64,000 nucleotides of DNA. It comes from Epiperipatus broadwayi. Lineage: Eukaryota; Onychophora; Udeonychophora; Euonychophora; Peripatidae. The stretch is from assembly GCA_028023455.1 (NCBI GenBank), contig JAQFVV010006255.1, positions 496,001 through 560,000 of the forward strand, written 5' to 3'. The notes under the pieces are model-generated. The model was not told the origin of the DNA and did not search any database. It worked only from the letters and a program-made list of their open reading frames with translations. Positions 53,677 through 64,000 of the stretch are shown here, piece by piece; position 1 is the first letter of the stretch, and each line of letters begins with the position of its first letter. Made by a program: the position numbers and the translations under genes.

Positions 53677-53846
53677 TAATAGCAATAAAAATAATAAATA
53701 TAACGATAATTAATCATTATATACAATCTTTTCAATCTGCAGAAGTACTTTCGGTTAAGGAATTAACCAAAAGTACTTCTACTGATTGAAAAGACTGTAT
53801 ATAATAGTTAATTACCGTTATATTTATTATTTTTATTGTTATTACA
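53677..53846. mobile_element. Foldback MITE, ~80-bp arms, tight loop
   Basis: The left arm (TAGCAATAAAAATAATAAAT and on to CAATCTGCAGAAGTACTTTC) and right arm (GAAAGTACTT-type sequence back to TTTTTATTGTTATTA) are near-perfect inverses around a centre at about 53760. AAAGTACTTCT and GGTTAA are prominent at the tip. It lies only 67 bases from the preceding foldback and is a different family. Confidence 0.75.
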
Positions 53847-54601
53847 ATAGTTTTTTAATTAATGGAGAATTTATTTGTGTTATATATCTATCCATACGCT
53901 ATAAAAGATAAAGTAGTGTGTGCATTCAAAATTAATAGAAAACTTTTTGAAATTAAACTATGAGCTAGATTTTCAACTTATTTTTATTATATATAAAAAA
54001 AATATTGTTATTGTTATATATAAAGTTTCAAATCATATTCACAATTTATTGACAAAGATTGTGACTTATTTAAAATTGATATTATTAAGTAATTAATCAA
54101 TATTTTAAAATTCGCGGTGAAATTAAAATTACTACTACATATTTTAAGTAGTTGCTAAATCATTTATAATTGACCAATATTCATTTCTAACCTGATAAAC
54201 TGAAAATAAATGGAAAAAAAGAAAATTTAATTTAGGCTTTAAATAATCTGTTAATTAAATCACAAATATTTATATATATACACTTTTAACTAATTGCAAT
54301 TACAATTTAATAATCATATTGTATTTAAATCTATAATCATAGTATTTTTGTACAGCAAATTAAATTCACATTTGTATTTTGTAATTTTTCAAATCAGTTG
54401 GCTGTAGTACAAAAGAGCTAGAAGATTTATGGTGATCATTAAATAGTTGAATTTCTGATTAAACTTGGTATCAGTTGAGATTTCCGTCTGTCTGCACCAT
54501 TGAAATAAACTCATTATACTTAATTACAAGGTTCAAATTAAGTCAAAATGTTATATTCCTTTGAACTTACTTTGTGAAATGCCTGGTAAAGAAATTAACT
54601 A
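53847..54601. other. AT-rich non-coding DNA, nothing recognised
   Basis: Simple A/T-rich sequence. Confidence 0.4.
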
Positions 54602-54947
54602 CAGGGTTGACCATAAGTTTCCATACATAGGAAAAATAAACATTTTTTATGAAAAACCATTTTTAATTATATAATATGCTCTGCATAACTGCCATTGGTT
54701 TGAAAACACATTTAAATATGTGTTCACCACTGCTGATGAACTCATATCTGCACTGCTGGAGTTATGCTTGCTATGACATTGATGATATGTTCCCTAATAT
54801 GATTTATGTTTCATATCTTTTTCTGATACACCATGGCCTTCAAGTGCCACCAAAAATAAAAATTAGGTGGTGTGAGATCTGAGGATCTGGGAGACCATAC
54901 TGATCAATCCAAGAATAGAGATGTATGTAAACTTATGGCCCACCCTG
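54602..54947 (-). mobile_element. 346-bp Tc1/mariner-like deletion derivative with transposase tail
   Basis: The ends are inverted: left CAGGGTTGACCATAAGTTT, right (read inverted) CAGGGTGGGCCATAAGTTT, each immediately flanked by TA. The minus strand encodes a degraded transposase C terminus: SPRSSDLTPPNFYFWWHLK, then VYQKK, HIREHIINVIASITPA, and NGSYAEHI at the end. This corresponds to the PRSPDLTPxDFFLWGxLK region, which holds the third catalytic Asp in the DDD/E arrangement, and the common NGxxxEHL terminus. Stops interrupt it. The rest of the transposase is deleted. The 68-codon plus-strand frame over it (54676-54882) is an antisense shadow. Confidence 0.85.
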
Positions 54948-57900
54948 TAAAATAAATTTTAAAAAAAATTGAATCTAGACTTAAGTATGTTTTTAAATCA
55001 ATTATTTATGTTTCTGTTTTAATAAATATGAATTTGGTATTGTCTTAAATCACTCATTAGTCTTGTTTATCAAGATTCACATTTATAACAACCCAATTAT
55101 AGTTAGTTATTTCACTCTAGCATCATTTATATGGTCACCCATGGTACAGTGCTATAAAATTAGTATCTTCAGGCTGGTTTCTGACTCCTGCCTTTGTCAG
55201 TGAAAACTAGAGTTCAAAACTGGAACTAATGCACTTAACTATATAGAAGCCATCTTTTTACTTTTTTATACTATTCAAGCTAATATCTTAACATATACTA
55301 TCAGGCAGTTATTTTTATTTGGATTTACATTAGTTGACTCTTTAGTTAAGTGAAAATTGCTCTTGGAAGCATAAAAATAACCGTATGAGGAAATAAGTAA
55401 TTTTGTTGTTCCTATTCATATTATGTGTGAATACAATATGTTTATATATAGTTTTATGTAAGAGTGTACAATTATTAAAAGATAAAATAATAATCGTTAA
55501 TTAAATCTGGATATTGATAAGATGGCCATCAGATGTATGTGTAAATAGAGTACCCACACAATTTTGTATCATAGTAATTCTGCTGAAAATAATTTAAAAC
55601 AATAATTTACAAATACTGAGACATAGATTTAAATTGAGTATATTCTCTAAAGAAATAATTTAAGATTGATTTAATGTGTGCTTTTACTGAAAACCATAAA
55701 AGAATCTAAATGATTAAACACTAGAAAACTCCTAGAATTTGGAATTATATTTATCATAAATTAATGAAAGTAATGCTTAAAACTCATATATAAATTATAT
55801 ATCAATAACTAATATATATAAAATCTTATAGACACTTGAAATACAGTTATTATTGACTCAGTAATACATGATATATTAATTACCAAACTAAATGTTAAAT
55901 AAAATTAAATACCTTTATTTCAAGATATGCTAATATTTGATACATCTGTTTCTATTATTCATTTTATTTATTCTTTAAACCTCTTTTCTTTCCATGACTA
56001 ATGCATGAAGATTTCATTTATTCAATAAAATATAGACAGCTTTAATAAAAGATGAATTTTATTAAAGAAGAAATAAGACAATAATTTAACAAAATATAAC
56101 ATTTCTCATTCAATTCAATTATCAATATTAAAATTTATAAATCAATTTTTTTAAAAAATATAAATTAATATTTATAGATATAACTCAATTTTAGATTCCA
56201 ATTTAAAATTAAATCTAATTTCAGATTATTGAAATTAAGAGATATTTTTAACAAGAATTATAAATGTTTTTTAAAAAATATTGGAGCCAATATGAAGGAA
56301 GTATTCAATCATAATTTGTTGCAGAACAAATTATATCATTATTTTTATTCTCATAAATATTAAGATTTTGTATATAAATTAATTATGATGTAGGTAAATC
56401 TTAAAAAAAAAACATGATTTATAAAGCTTTACTCAATAGAAAAATATTGGAAACCAGAAATTAACATATTTATTATATCAATAAAAAAAATTTAAATATA
56501 ATGTTTAACCAAACTTTGAATAAATTTATTTTTATTGAATATTTAGACATATAAATTTTTAAATAATATATCTACCACAAGAATTTTACTCTTTGCAACA
56601 ATAAAATGTGGAAAAATTTTATTTCTGTCACTAATTATAAATTCTGTATTGCATAGGGCATATTATCTATAGACCTTTCAAGAAACATCCCTAAAATAAC
56701 TCTTTAATATCAGTGTAACTGGAGTTGATATACTATATAACATTTTATATATATATTAAGTAAAATAATATAATCAAGGAAATAAAATATGTAGTAGACA
56801 TATTAATAAACTTATATATATATTGTAGCCTTTTTATTTTGATACATCATTGTATGGTTATAGTTAAAAAAAATTAAATTTCATATAATGATTAGTAAAA
56901 GCCTAGGAGAAATTGAAAATATATTGATTTTTTTTTAGTGTTAAACTTGAGTTAATTTTCTTTAGATACATATAATATATAAGTCATATATTTGAAATAT
57001 AAATTGTGCTATTTATTTTAAAATAAAAAGTAAATAATAGTTAAAATCATGTAAGGTAGTTTTAAGCAGTAATTATAATTATTAAATATTAATATTTGCA
57101 TAATTAATAATCAAGTTGAAAATTGCTATTTATTTATTGTTTTAAAATTATTTAATTAATGATAAAATAACTGAAAAGTGAGATGCGTTTTAATAGTGTG
57201 CACACACACATTCATTTAAAAATAAATGAAATTCACTTCCTGGTATAATATTTAAGTTGTTAATTATGAGTAAGAAATGTTATGTTTTTAATCATATAAA
57301 TTTCATTAAAAAAATCATAAGTCAATAATTATAATAATATTGTATATTATAAAATTTAAGTATCAAAATTTAATATTAAACAAAGAATATAGTATTATTT
57401 AAAGATAATTTAAGTTTTGAAGTATTAAAATTAAGAAAATATTAATTTTATAACATTAATTATAATTCATTTTAAAAGTGTAGACAGAGTAATTAATATT
57501 CATTTTTTGCCAAATATCTGAAAGTAATTAACCAATCAGGTATTGTGAATTTTTTTCTACAAATAGAAGATAAGCAGGAAGAAAAATCAAGGAATCATAC
57601 AAGAAGGAACAATATTTTATTCTCTTAAAAATTTTAAGTATAAATTTATTAAAATATTATTGTTTTAAAATTAAAAGTATTAATAATAATTTTAAAAAGC
57701 ATACACTATATTTTAAAGGTTTATTTATTAATTCCATCATGGAATAAAAAGAAAAACTATCCTCATTGGTATTCTACATGGGCTAACTACTAACCTGTGA
57801 TAATGGAAGGAATAAAAACTTTATTCAAGTAGTCAAATTGTACTTCAACAAGAAAAATTGCAGATTATCAAACTGTTTTGCTACATAAAATACAAAGAAG

Positions 57901-60900
57901 ATGTAAGGAATTTATTTTTAATTAATTTTCATATGCATAAGGATAGAAAAAAATTTCTAAATAAATTTTGTCTTTAATAATGTTAGAGAATAATTACTTC
58001 TTTTCATTAACGTTAGTGACATTTCAATATATTAATTTATTAATGATTTTATTAGGATGATAATGGCCTTAGAGAAGAAAAATATAATGTAGACTAACTT
58101 TATTAAAAGTTTTTAATTACTAACTTTAATATTGTCTAGTTATTGGTAATCTGTTAAATGTTTTAAATGTGACTTATTCAGAAGAAAACTCTTAGAACTT
58201 TATAATTCTATAAGTAAATATTTTTGAAGTTTGAGGAAAGAAATGAAACTTTCAAAAATGTAATAAAATGTCTTTCTTAAAGTGCCATAAATAACTGTAT
58301 AGATATCAGATATAAAGAAGAAGAAACTTCAGATGCAAGAAACTATTGTTATTATCAAATAATTCTTATTTGGATTTTTATTTATCTTTTCCAATTATGC
58401 TACAAATAATGGTGAAAAGCACAAAGGGGAGAGAAGGGAGGGAAAGAAAGCTCTTTTTTTGTTTCAAGCAACAATTGCTGAAGTTATCATACTAACAAGA
58501 TATTCCTCTGGAAATGTGATTTATTTTATTTTCAAGAAGTTGAAAACATTTTATTTATATTATTTAATGGCATTGTTTCATGTGCTATTTTTAGATTCAA
58601 GTATTTTAAAATATTTTGTATATAAAAAAAAGAAATCAATTTGTTTTCTTCTTGATTATTTTTATATAATGCGAATGAAATGATGTCCACAAGATAGTCA
58701 TCAATAATAATCATAAAATATTATAATTAAAATTATATATTATTTTTTGATAAAATATAAGATATTGAGTTATTGCATTTTTTAACATGGAATCAAGTAA
58801 AAATAAATAGGTATGAAATTAATAGAGTGTATATTTAATAAAAGTATATGATGAGGGATTGAATATATCTATAATAATATTAATATGAGTATATTACTAT
58901 ATGTATGATTGATCTCTTTATAAATTAAAGATAACTGATTTTTTATATTTATGATAAATTATATAAATTATTTGTTTGTTTTTTAGTCTTCTTTGTATAT
59001 TCAAAAGTATTAAGGTGTTATGGGTAAGTTTAAATGTTATTAAAAAAATGAATAATATTTTAGATGATGTCAAGTATTTTATATAAAGAATCAGATTTGA
59101 AGTAGTGGTATGGGAAAGTAGTTTTATTTGAAGTTCTGTAGTGTTGGGATTGTAGTGATTAAGGTTAAGTATAATAGAGTATAGAATGAGTTAGAGTATT
59201 TATGATATAATGGATAATGACATTTTTCTAAAATCTATAAGAACTTAAAATAGTAACCAAGATAAAAATTAAAGTAGACATAAGATAATATGTGGCCTTA
59301 AGTTACATTCAGTCCATGATATCATTTATTAAAATTTTATAAGATATCCATCCCACACTTGTTATCATGAAAAATTGTAGTAGTATATACATCATATAAG
59401 GGAATTGAACATTTAAGTAATGATAATAGCTAAACTTTTAAATGATTATAAGGTAAATCCATTTACTGCAATAATCATGAAATGCAAAACAAATAGAATG
59501 CTAAAAGAATGTAAGAAGAAATATGGATGTTTTTATTGGATATTAGAGATCAAAATACATAATGAAAGTATGAAGTATATGAGATATGATATTGAAAAGA
59601 AAACCTGGTAATTATTCTTATTAGTGTAAGTAATATAACAAAGTGTCATATCTTAATGGATATTTTAAATAATTAAATATTTATTTTACAACAAAATAAT
59701 AAAAATAGAAAGATTAAAATAAGTTATAAAATTATAATTAGATAATAATATAATAGGAAGATTAAAAGTAAATGAATGATAATATCAATATATATGTTTG
59801 TGAAATATTTATATTGTGATAAAAGTACAAATTGTATATTATATTGATATATTTTTAATACAAAAATATTGAGAAATGTATTAATATTACTAGAGTAAAG
59901 TATGGAATATACGATATCTTGTTTGTAAATAATTTTAAAGCGAAGTATATATTATTTAGTTTGTTATAATTATTTTATTAATATTAGTTTTATAAAATTT
60001 TGTGTAGTGTGTTAAATATTTTTTTATTAAATATAAGAGATGTGTAAATTATTTTAAATTTTATATTACTATTGCAATAAATGTTAATGTTTGTTTTTAA
60101 ACTAATAAAGTGTTGAAAGTCCCTTTTCATGTTTCTACGTCATTGTTCATCATCCTTACCATACATATATTGTAATAATTAAATATATTTGGGATTATTG
60201 CACATCATCTAAAAGAAAATAAGAGATAAAAAATATTATGATTGTTCAAGGCATTTAATACTATATTTTAATATCAATTAATTTAAATTTTCATCTTTTT
60301 CAATGATCATAATGAAGAGTGAGAAACTATCATGCCATATAAAATTAAAAATAATTGTATTATAATACATGGTGATAAGAAATTATTTTAAATTTGTTTA
60401 TGATAATTAATAGTAATAAGTAGTGATTAATAATTTTAATTTAGATTTTAGTCAATTTATAAAAAAATTTGATTAATTATTTTGAAAAAGAGTAATCAAT
60501 TAGTATATTTGTTTCTTGTTTATTTTTTAATGTAGCTGAATATTAGTCCAATTCCTTCTCTATATTTGTTTATGTAAATTAATATATTCATTTTAATAAA
60601 CAATAATTATCTGAGATGTTGACTGAGTTAAGGAATGTTAGTAAAGAAATGAAATACAATTATTTTAATAAGTATATGAATATTATTTTGTACTATAATT
60701 AAATTAAACAAGAAATTTTAATATTAAATTTAATTTGCTTAGATTGTGAGTCATGGGAGTATTATTGATATTTTAGTGGAATAGGGTTTTGTGACATTCC
60801 TATGCCAATGAAGGTATGCTTTTGATATATACTCAATGTTAAAAAAAGTACTTTACTGTATGATTAGATAGCAAGTCTCATGACTATTGTTATTTTAATA

Positions 60901-61088
60901 ATAAATAATTTATTAATATTGATGTAATATATTAGACATGAATTGAGGAATATTGGTATTGTTAAAATTTTATGTCAAAGAAAGAAATCTGATTAGACTA
61001 AAATAGAAGTTTGTTAATTATATCTACCACACATCATAGTAGATGGTGGGTGATCATCTAATTAGGTTATGATGTATATGTATAAATA
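54948..61088. other. AT-rich non-coding DNA
   Basis: Around 55155-55215, on the minus strand, a degraded hammerhead-family fragment reads CACUGACAAAGG, then CAGAAACCAGCCUG. Its core (CUGACAA) is broken. From about 55.3 to 61.0 kb I see only A/T-rich sequence. Frames at 58459-58683 and 59420-59611 have no recognisable motif. Confidence 0.4.
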
Positions 61089-61142
61089 TTATATATAGAG
61101 CTTGCAAATAAACTGTCAACAAGCTTTGCAGAATATCCCCAA

Positions 61143-61180
61143 CCCCAGACCAGTTTCTGCTACTGGTTTCCTCAGAGAGA
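61143..61180 (-). ncRNA. Hammerhead-like motif (left arm copy)
   Basis: Minus strand: UCUCU, core CUGAGGA (61169-61175), an 11-base stem II region AACCAGUAGCA that pairs poorly, GAAAC, minimal stem III AC-UG-GU, cleavage-site C, then UGGGG. The stem I junction pair is U-U. Core residues are kept, but stem II is degraded, so activity is doubtful. Confidence 0.5.
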
Positions 61181-61423
61181 TGCTAGGATATTCAAGCATT
61201 AGATTAAAAATACTAGGACAACCCAAGCACTTTATCTAATGGATAACTATTAAGTAGAAAATCAGAAATTTTCAGATATCCATATGTTGTCCAATCTAGC
61301 TATCCAACTTAAATACCCATATGGGACTGAACTAAGTTCAGATATACCATATATTAATAGCTTTAGCAATATAAAATTACCAAAGTCATAATAGCAAAAA
61401 TAAAATTCTTGAATATCCTAGCA

Positions 61424-61460
61424 CCTCACTGAGGAAGCCAGTAGCAGAAAGTGGTCTGGG
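61424..61460 (+). ncRNA. Hammerhead-like motif (right arm copy)
   Basis: Plus strand: CCUCA, core CUGAGGA (61429-61435), AGCCAGUAGCA, GAAA (61447-61450), GUGGUC with cleavage-site C at 61456, then UGGG pairing with the stem I 5' strand over about four positions. Stem II is reduced to two G-C pairs and stem III has lost its C-G pair. A decayed copy. Confidence 0.45.
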
Positions 61461-61863
61461 ATTGGGGATATTCTGCAAAGCTTGTTGAGAGCTTATTTAC
61501 AAGCTATATATATAACATTTTAATACAAGCTTGTTAAATTAGATCATGTGACGTCTGACTTGATTTATATATATATTTCAAATCATCAATCATAATGTGA
61601 TGTGATATAGCTATTCCTTTATTGAAATCAGGAATCTCTCAGCCAATATATCCAAGAAAAATATGTTAACCACTTTATTCCCCATTCTAAGTTTCCCATA
61701 TTCTTCTCTATTCTGCTCTATCCCATTTCTACAACATCAACTTTTTCCAGTTCATGGTCTTTGTATCTAGATCCCCTTAATCTTTTTCCAACCCGAGCAT
61801 AAAAACCAATAACCTACTTTCTGTATAATCACTTGGTTATATATTTATTTTTCCACAACACTC

Positions 61864-61947
61864 TTTCTGTTTGTGTTTGCATTCTATTAACAAATGCCTA
61901 ATATTTTCCATGCCTTCCTTACATAACCTGCAGACTAAATCAGCCAT
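61864..61947 (-). pseudogene. C-terminal CCHC-type zinc motif of the LINE protein
   Basis: The minus strand reads MADLVCRLCKEGMENIRHLL, then IECKHKQKECC. The cysteine codons lie at 61930-61932, 61921-61923 and 61879-61881, and the histidine codon at 61894-61896. This CxxC...HLLxxC pattern is characteristic of the region downstream of the RT in many non-LTR elements. It confirms that the relic extends past the RT toward the 3' end. The preceding sequence (62369-62566, MKGNDRSKL and WMTKKD) belongs to the linker between RT and this motif. Confidence 0.8.
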
Positions 61948-62706
61948 ATTTCTCCATTTGTATATACTTCCTTGTTACTAGCAATCCAGTTTGAGCCTTA
62001 AATAGTAAACTACTTCCCCTGTATTATCATAAATTAACTCACATCTAATATTCTGTTCACTTCTATATATATTTACACTCTTTTTATTCTCCATACTAAT
62101 TCTCCATCTCTTCAGCTATCTATTTATTATTAATATATCTATTCTTCTACCCCAGCCTTTGCCACTATAACTCTCAACAATCATCTTAATACAATCATCC
62201 CACTCTTTGTACAAGTATACTGACATAAAGTCTTTATCCAAATCTTCTGCATACCCTATCATCTTTTTCATTCATCTTGTTGCCTGCCCCTTACTCATAA
62301 CCCAATTAAATACTATTTTGGACATTCTCTTACTATCCCTAAATTGCAATCAACCAAACCTATTCATTTTACTTTATGTATGTGTCATATAAAAACTTAG
62401 CTATCCCATTTTTCCTAGAAATGTCCTTCTTTGTCATCCATACATCAGCATTTAATGCATGTCTTCCTACTTCTGTTAGCACTTTTTCTAAGTAATCTAA
62501 CATCCCTTTGTTAACCCATAACACATCATTATTATAGGATAACTTGCTTCTGTCATTCCCTTTCATACAATCCTTGCTACATTATATTAATTATTATGAA
62601 GACACTGTTAATTTCTTTATCAGTCCCTTTCTTTTCTTTGCTTCCTTTATCAATTTTTTTCTATTTCTCTAAGCAATTCCTCTGATTACTTAAGACAATT
62701 CCCAAA

Positions 62707-63640
62707 TTACTTAACTTTATATCCCCCAAGAAAAATTCTTTCCCCAGCATTTATCATTACTTTTGATTTTTCTTTACTAAATTGGATCCCCATCTCTTTA
62801 CCTACCCCTGCCCAAGTCTTTTGCACAACTTCCATATCTTCTCTATTTTCTGTGCATAAGAAAACATCAGCAAATAAAAGACCTGATAATGTAGATATTC
62901 TCTTGCCATCTGCTAATGGTATCTTCATCCTTCTGCCTAATCTTTCTATTGCTCTTTCCATTTCTCTCTAATATAACAAAAACAAAATAAGTGGCATAGG
63001 GCATCCTTGCCTTAGTCCTACTTCATTTTTTAACTCTGTGTCTATATTTTCTAATTGATACATATAATAATTATTTTATACAATCTCTTAATAATATCCA
63101 CTAAAGCCCCATTCATTCCCAAATTTACTAAACTTACCCATAATCTATTTCTATTCATTCTATCACATGCCTTCTCTATATCTATAAAGACCACATATAA
63201 TTGCCTACCTGTGTTCCTACTCATTTCTTTAAGTTGTGTGATTACAAATAAATTATCTCCTATATGCCTATCCATTTCTAAAATCCACTTGCATTTTTCC
63301 CACTATATTATTTTCTTTCATCTATTTTGCCATTTTTTCATCCACCATTTATGCAAAAACATTATACAACCCTGACATTCCCACTACAGTCTATAATTGT
63401 TTATCTTTCTATGGTTTTTACTCTTTCCTTTAAATAATAGCCTCACTCTTGTATAATTCTAACTATATAAAAATTCTGGCTTCTCTGCCAAAAATGGCAT
63501 AATAATATATTTAATTTTGCCCTATTTAAAATTCATCACATCTCTGCTGCCCATCTATCTAAATATCTTGCCTTCCCATTTTTCAAATTCTTCCCTGCCT
63601 CATTCAGTTCATTTTCTGTAAAACCAATATTTCCATTACT
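62707..63640 (-). pseudogene. Reverse transcriptase domain relic of the LINE
   Basis: In minus-strand order: FTENELNEAGKNLKNGKAR (about 63630-63550), the conserved pre-RT helix ending GKAxGxD; VDFRNG (about 63290), the GGFRxGR-type motif; DNLFVITQLKEMSRN and LYVVFIDIEKACDRMNR (63250-63140), containing the first catalytic Asp (FID); LVDIIKRLY; GLRQGCP (62998-63018); RMKIPLADGKR; and LLFADVFLC (about 62866-62890), where the FADD catalytic pair has lost one Asp. QFSKEKSKVM follows, the usual LNxxKT-like motif. With stops between pieces and a broken FADD, the enzyme is dead. Confidence 0.87.
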
Positions 63641-64000
63641 CTTATCCATTTCTTCTTTCTCCCTCTTTTTCTTTTCACTATAACACACCTCTACTTTTCC
63701 CAGATCTACAACATAAAAAATATTTTATCTATTTTTTTATGTTGTGATCTACGAAGACTCTAGACAGTCGAAACTGTTAAATAAATAAAATTATTTGCTT
63801 AAAGTGTTAAAGGAGTGTTGGTGAGTTTATAGTGAAATTTCCATTACTGTGTGCTTTTATGATAGTTATCATTCTGTCCTTCACATCTAACATCTTTTCT
63901 ATATCCATTACATAATTATTTAAGATTGTCTCTAATTCTTCTTTAGAGCTACACATTTTTTTTCATCTTTTAGTAACACTATTTCTCTTTCCCTTACATT

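Larger units (their letters stand above)
61089..61515. repeat. Foldback repeat with hammerhead-like motifs in both arms
   Basis: The left arm (61089-61199: AGCTTGCAAATAAACTGTC, AACAAGCTTTGCAGAATATC, CTAGGATATTCAAG) is inverted at 61405-61515. Each arm holds a ribozyme-like segment: minus strand in the left arm, plus strand in the right arm. The ~200-base interior includes CTGAACTAAGTTCAG, shared with 21525-21975. Beyond the right end, ACAAGCTTGTTAAATTAGAT and CATGTGACGTCTGACTT recur, inverted, near 18.6 kb, so the full repeat is probably longer than the arms. Confidence 0.75.
61690..64000 (-). mobile_element. Dead non-LTR retrotransposon (LINE), minus strand, truncated by window end
   Basis: From the right window edge leftwards, the minus strand carries the reverse-transcriptase order of a LINE with many stops and frame changes. 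Its sense strand is purine-rich, and the plus strand correspondingly C/T-rich, a clear composition change from the rest of the window. The RT pieces and the C-terminal zinc motif are listed separately. The 3' boundary is unclear, somewhere near 61.6-61.7 kb. A patch at 63735-63800 (AGACAGTCGAAACTGTTAAA, then TAAATAAA) interrupts the coding relic and looks like a separate small insert. The clade is not assigned. Confidence 0.85.

Noticed and set aside
54676-54882. 68-codon plus-strand frame
   Set aside because: It is antisense to the mariner-like transposase tail, which explains its less random composition.
63055-63375. 106-codon plus-strand frame near the right end
   Set aside because: Antisense to the LINE reverse transcriptase; the protein motifs are all on the minus strand.
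63740-63785. Hammerhead-like GAC...GUC-GAAAC sequence near the right end
   Set aside because: The core reads CUACGAA rather than CUGANGA and no cleavage-site UH follows. At most a very decayed relative.

Overview
This window is strongly AT-rich eukaryotic DNA with long non-coding stretches. It carries many decayed transposable elements, palindromic (foldback) repeats and microsatellites, plus one convincing host protein-coding exon. That exon encodes the N-terminal half of a CUB domain, an animal extracellular module. Together with Merlin, hAT, Tc1/mariner, tRNA-derived SINE and non-LTR elements, this points to an animal, most likely an invertebrate. I cannot name the species. Most of the window looks like intron or gene desert around widely spaced exons.

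Layout. 1-8.2 kb: AT-rich DNA holding a duplicated/inverted 50-bp repeat (1.86-2.02 kb) and a 189-bp element with 39-bp perfect inverted ends at 3147-3335. That element contains a complete hammerhead-ribozyme consensus. 8.2-11.1 kb: a SINE-like foldback repeat and a badly broken minus-strand coding relic. 13.78-14.30 kb: a textbook TATA/Inr arrangement followed by a possible non-coding first exon. 15.8-16.9 kb: a two-copy tandem repeat of about 550 bp. 20.3-23.2 kb: several foldback elements, one carrying a second hammerhead-like motif. 23215-23413: the CUB exon, followed by an intronic minisatellite. 26-28.5 kb: two MITEs and a dispersed repeat. 30953-31929: a deleted Merlin transposon. 36450-39789: a decayed 3.3-kb hAT (ZBED-type) transposon split by a nested 870-bp TA-flanked element. 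40.1 kb: a foldback MITE. 46674-47183: a 510-bp hAT MITE with a perfect 8-bp target duplication. 48353-48758: a pure 406-bp (AAT)n array. 51.7-52.2 kb: a head-to-head SINE palindrome. 53.46-53.85 kb: two adjacent foldbacks. 54602-54947: a TA-flanked mariner-like remnant. 61.1-61.5 kb: a foldback with hammerhead-like motifs in both arms. 61.7-64 kb: a dead non-LTR retrotransposon on the minus strand that runs off the window end.

No set of genes works together here. The biologically most interesting signal is the hammerhead self-cleaving RNA motif, which recurs at intact to decayed stages inside a family of inverted-repeat elements. The proposed core promoter near 13.8 kb and the CUB exon near 23.2 kb lie on the same strand and could belong to one long gene, but nothing in the sequence links them directly.
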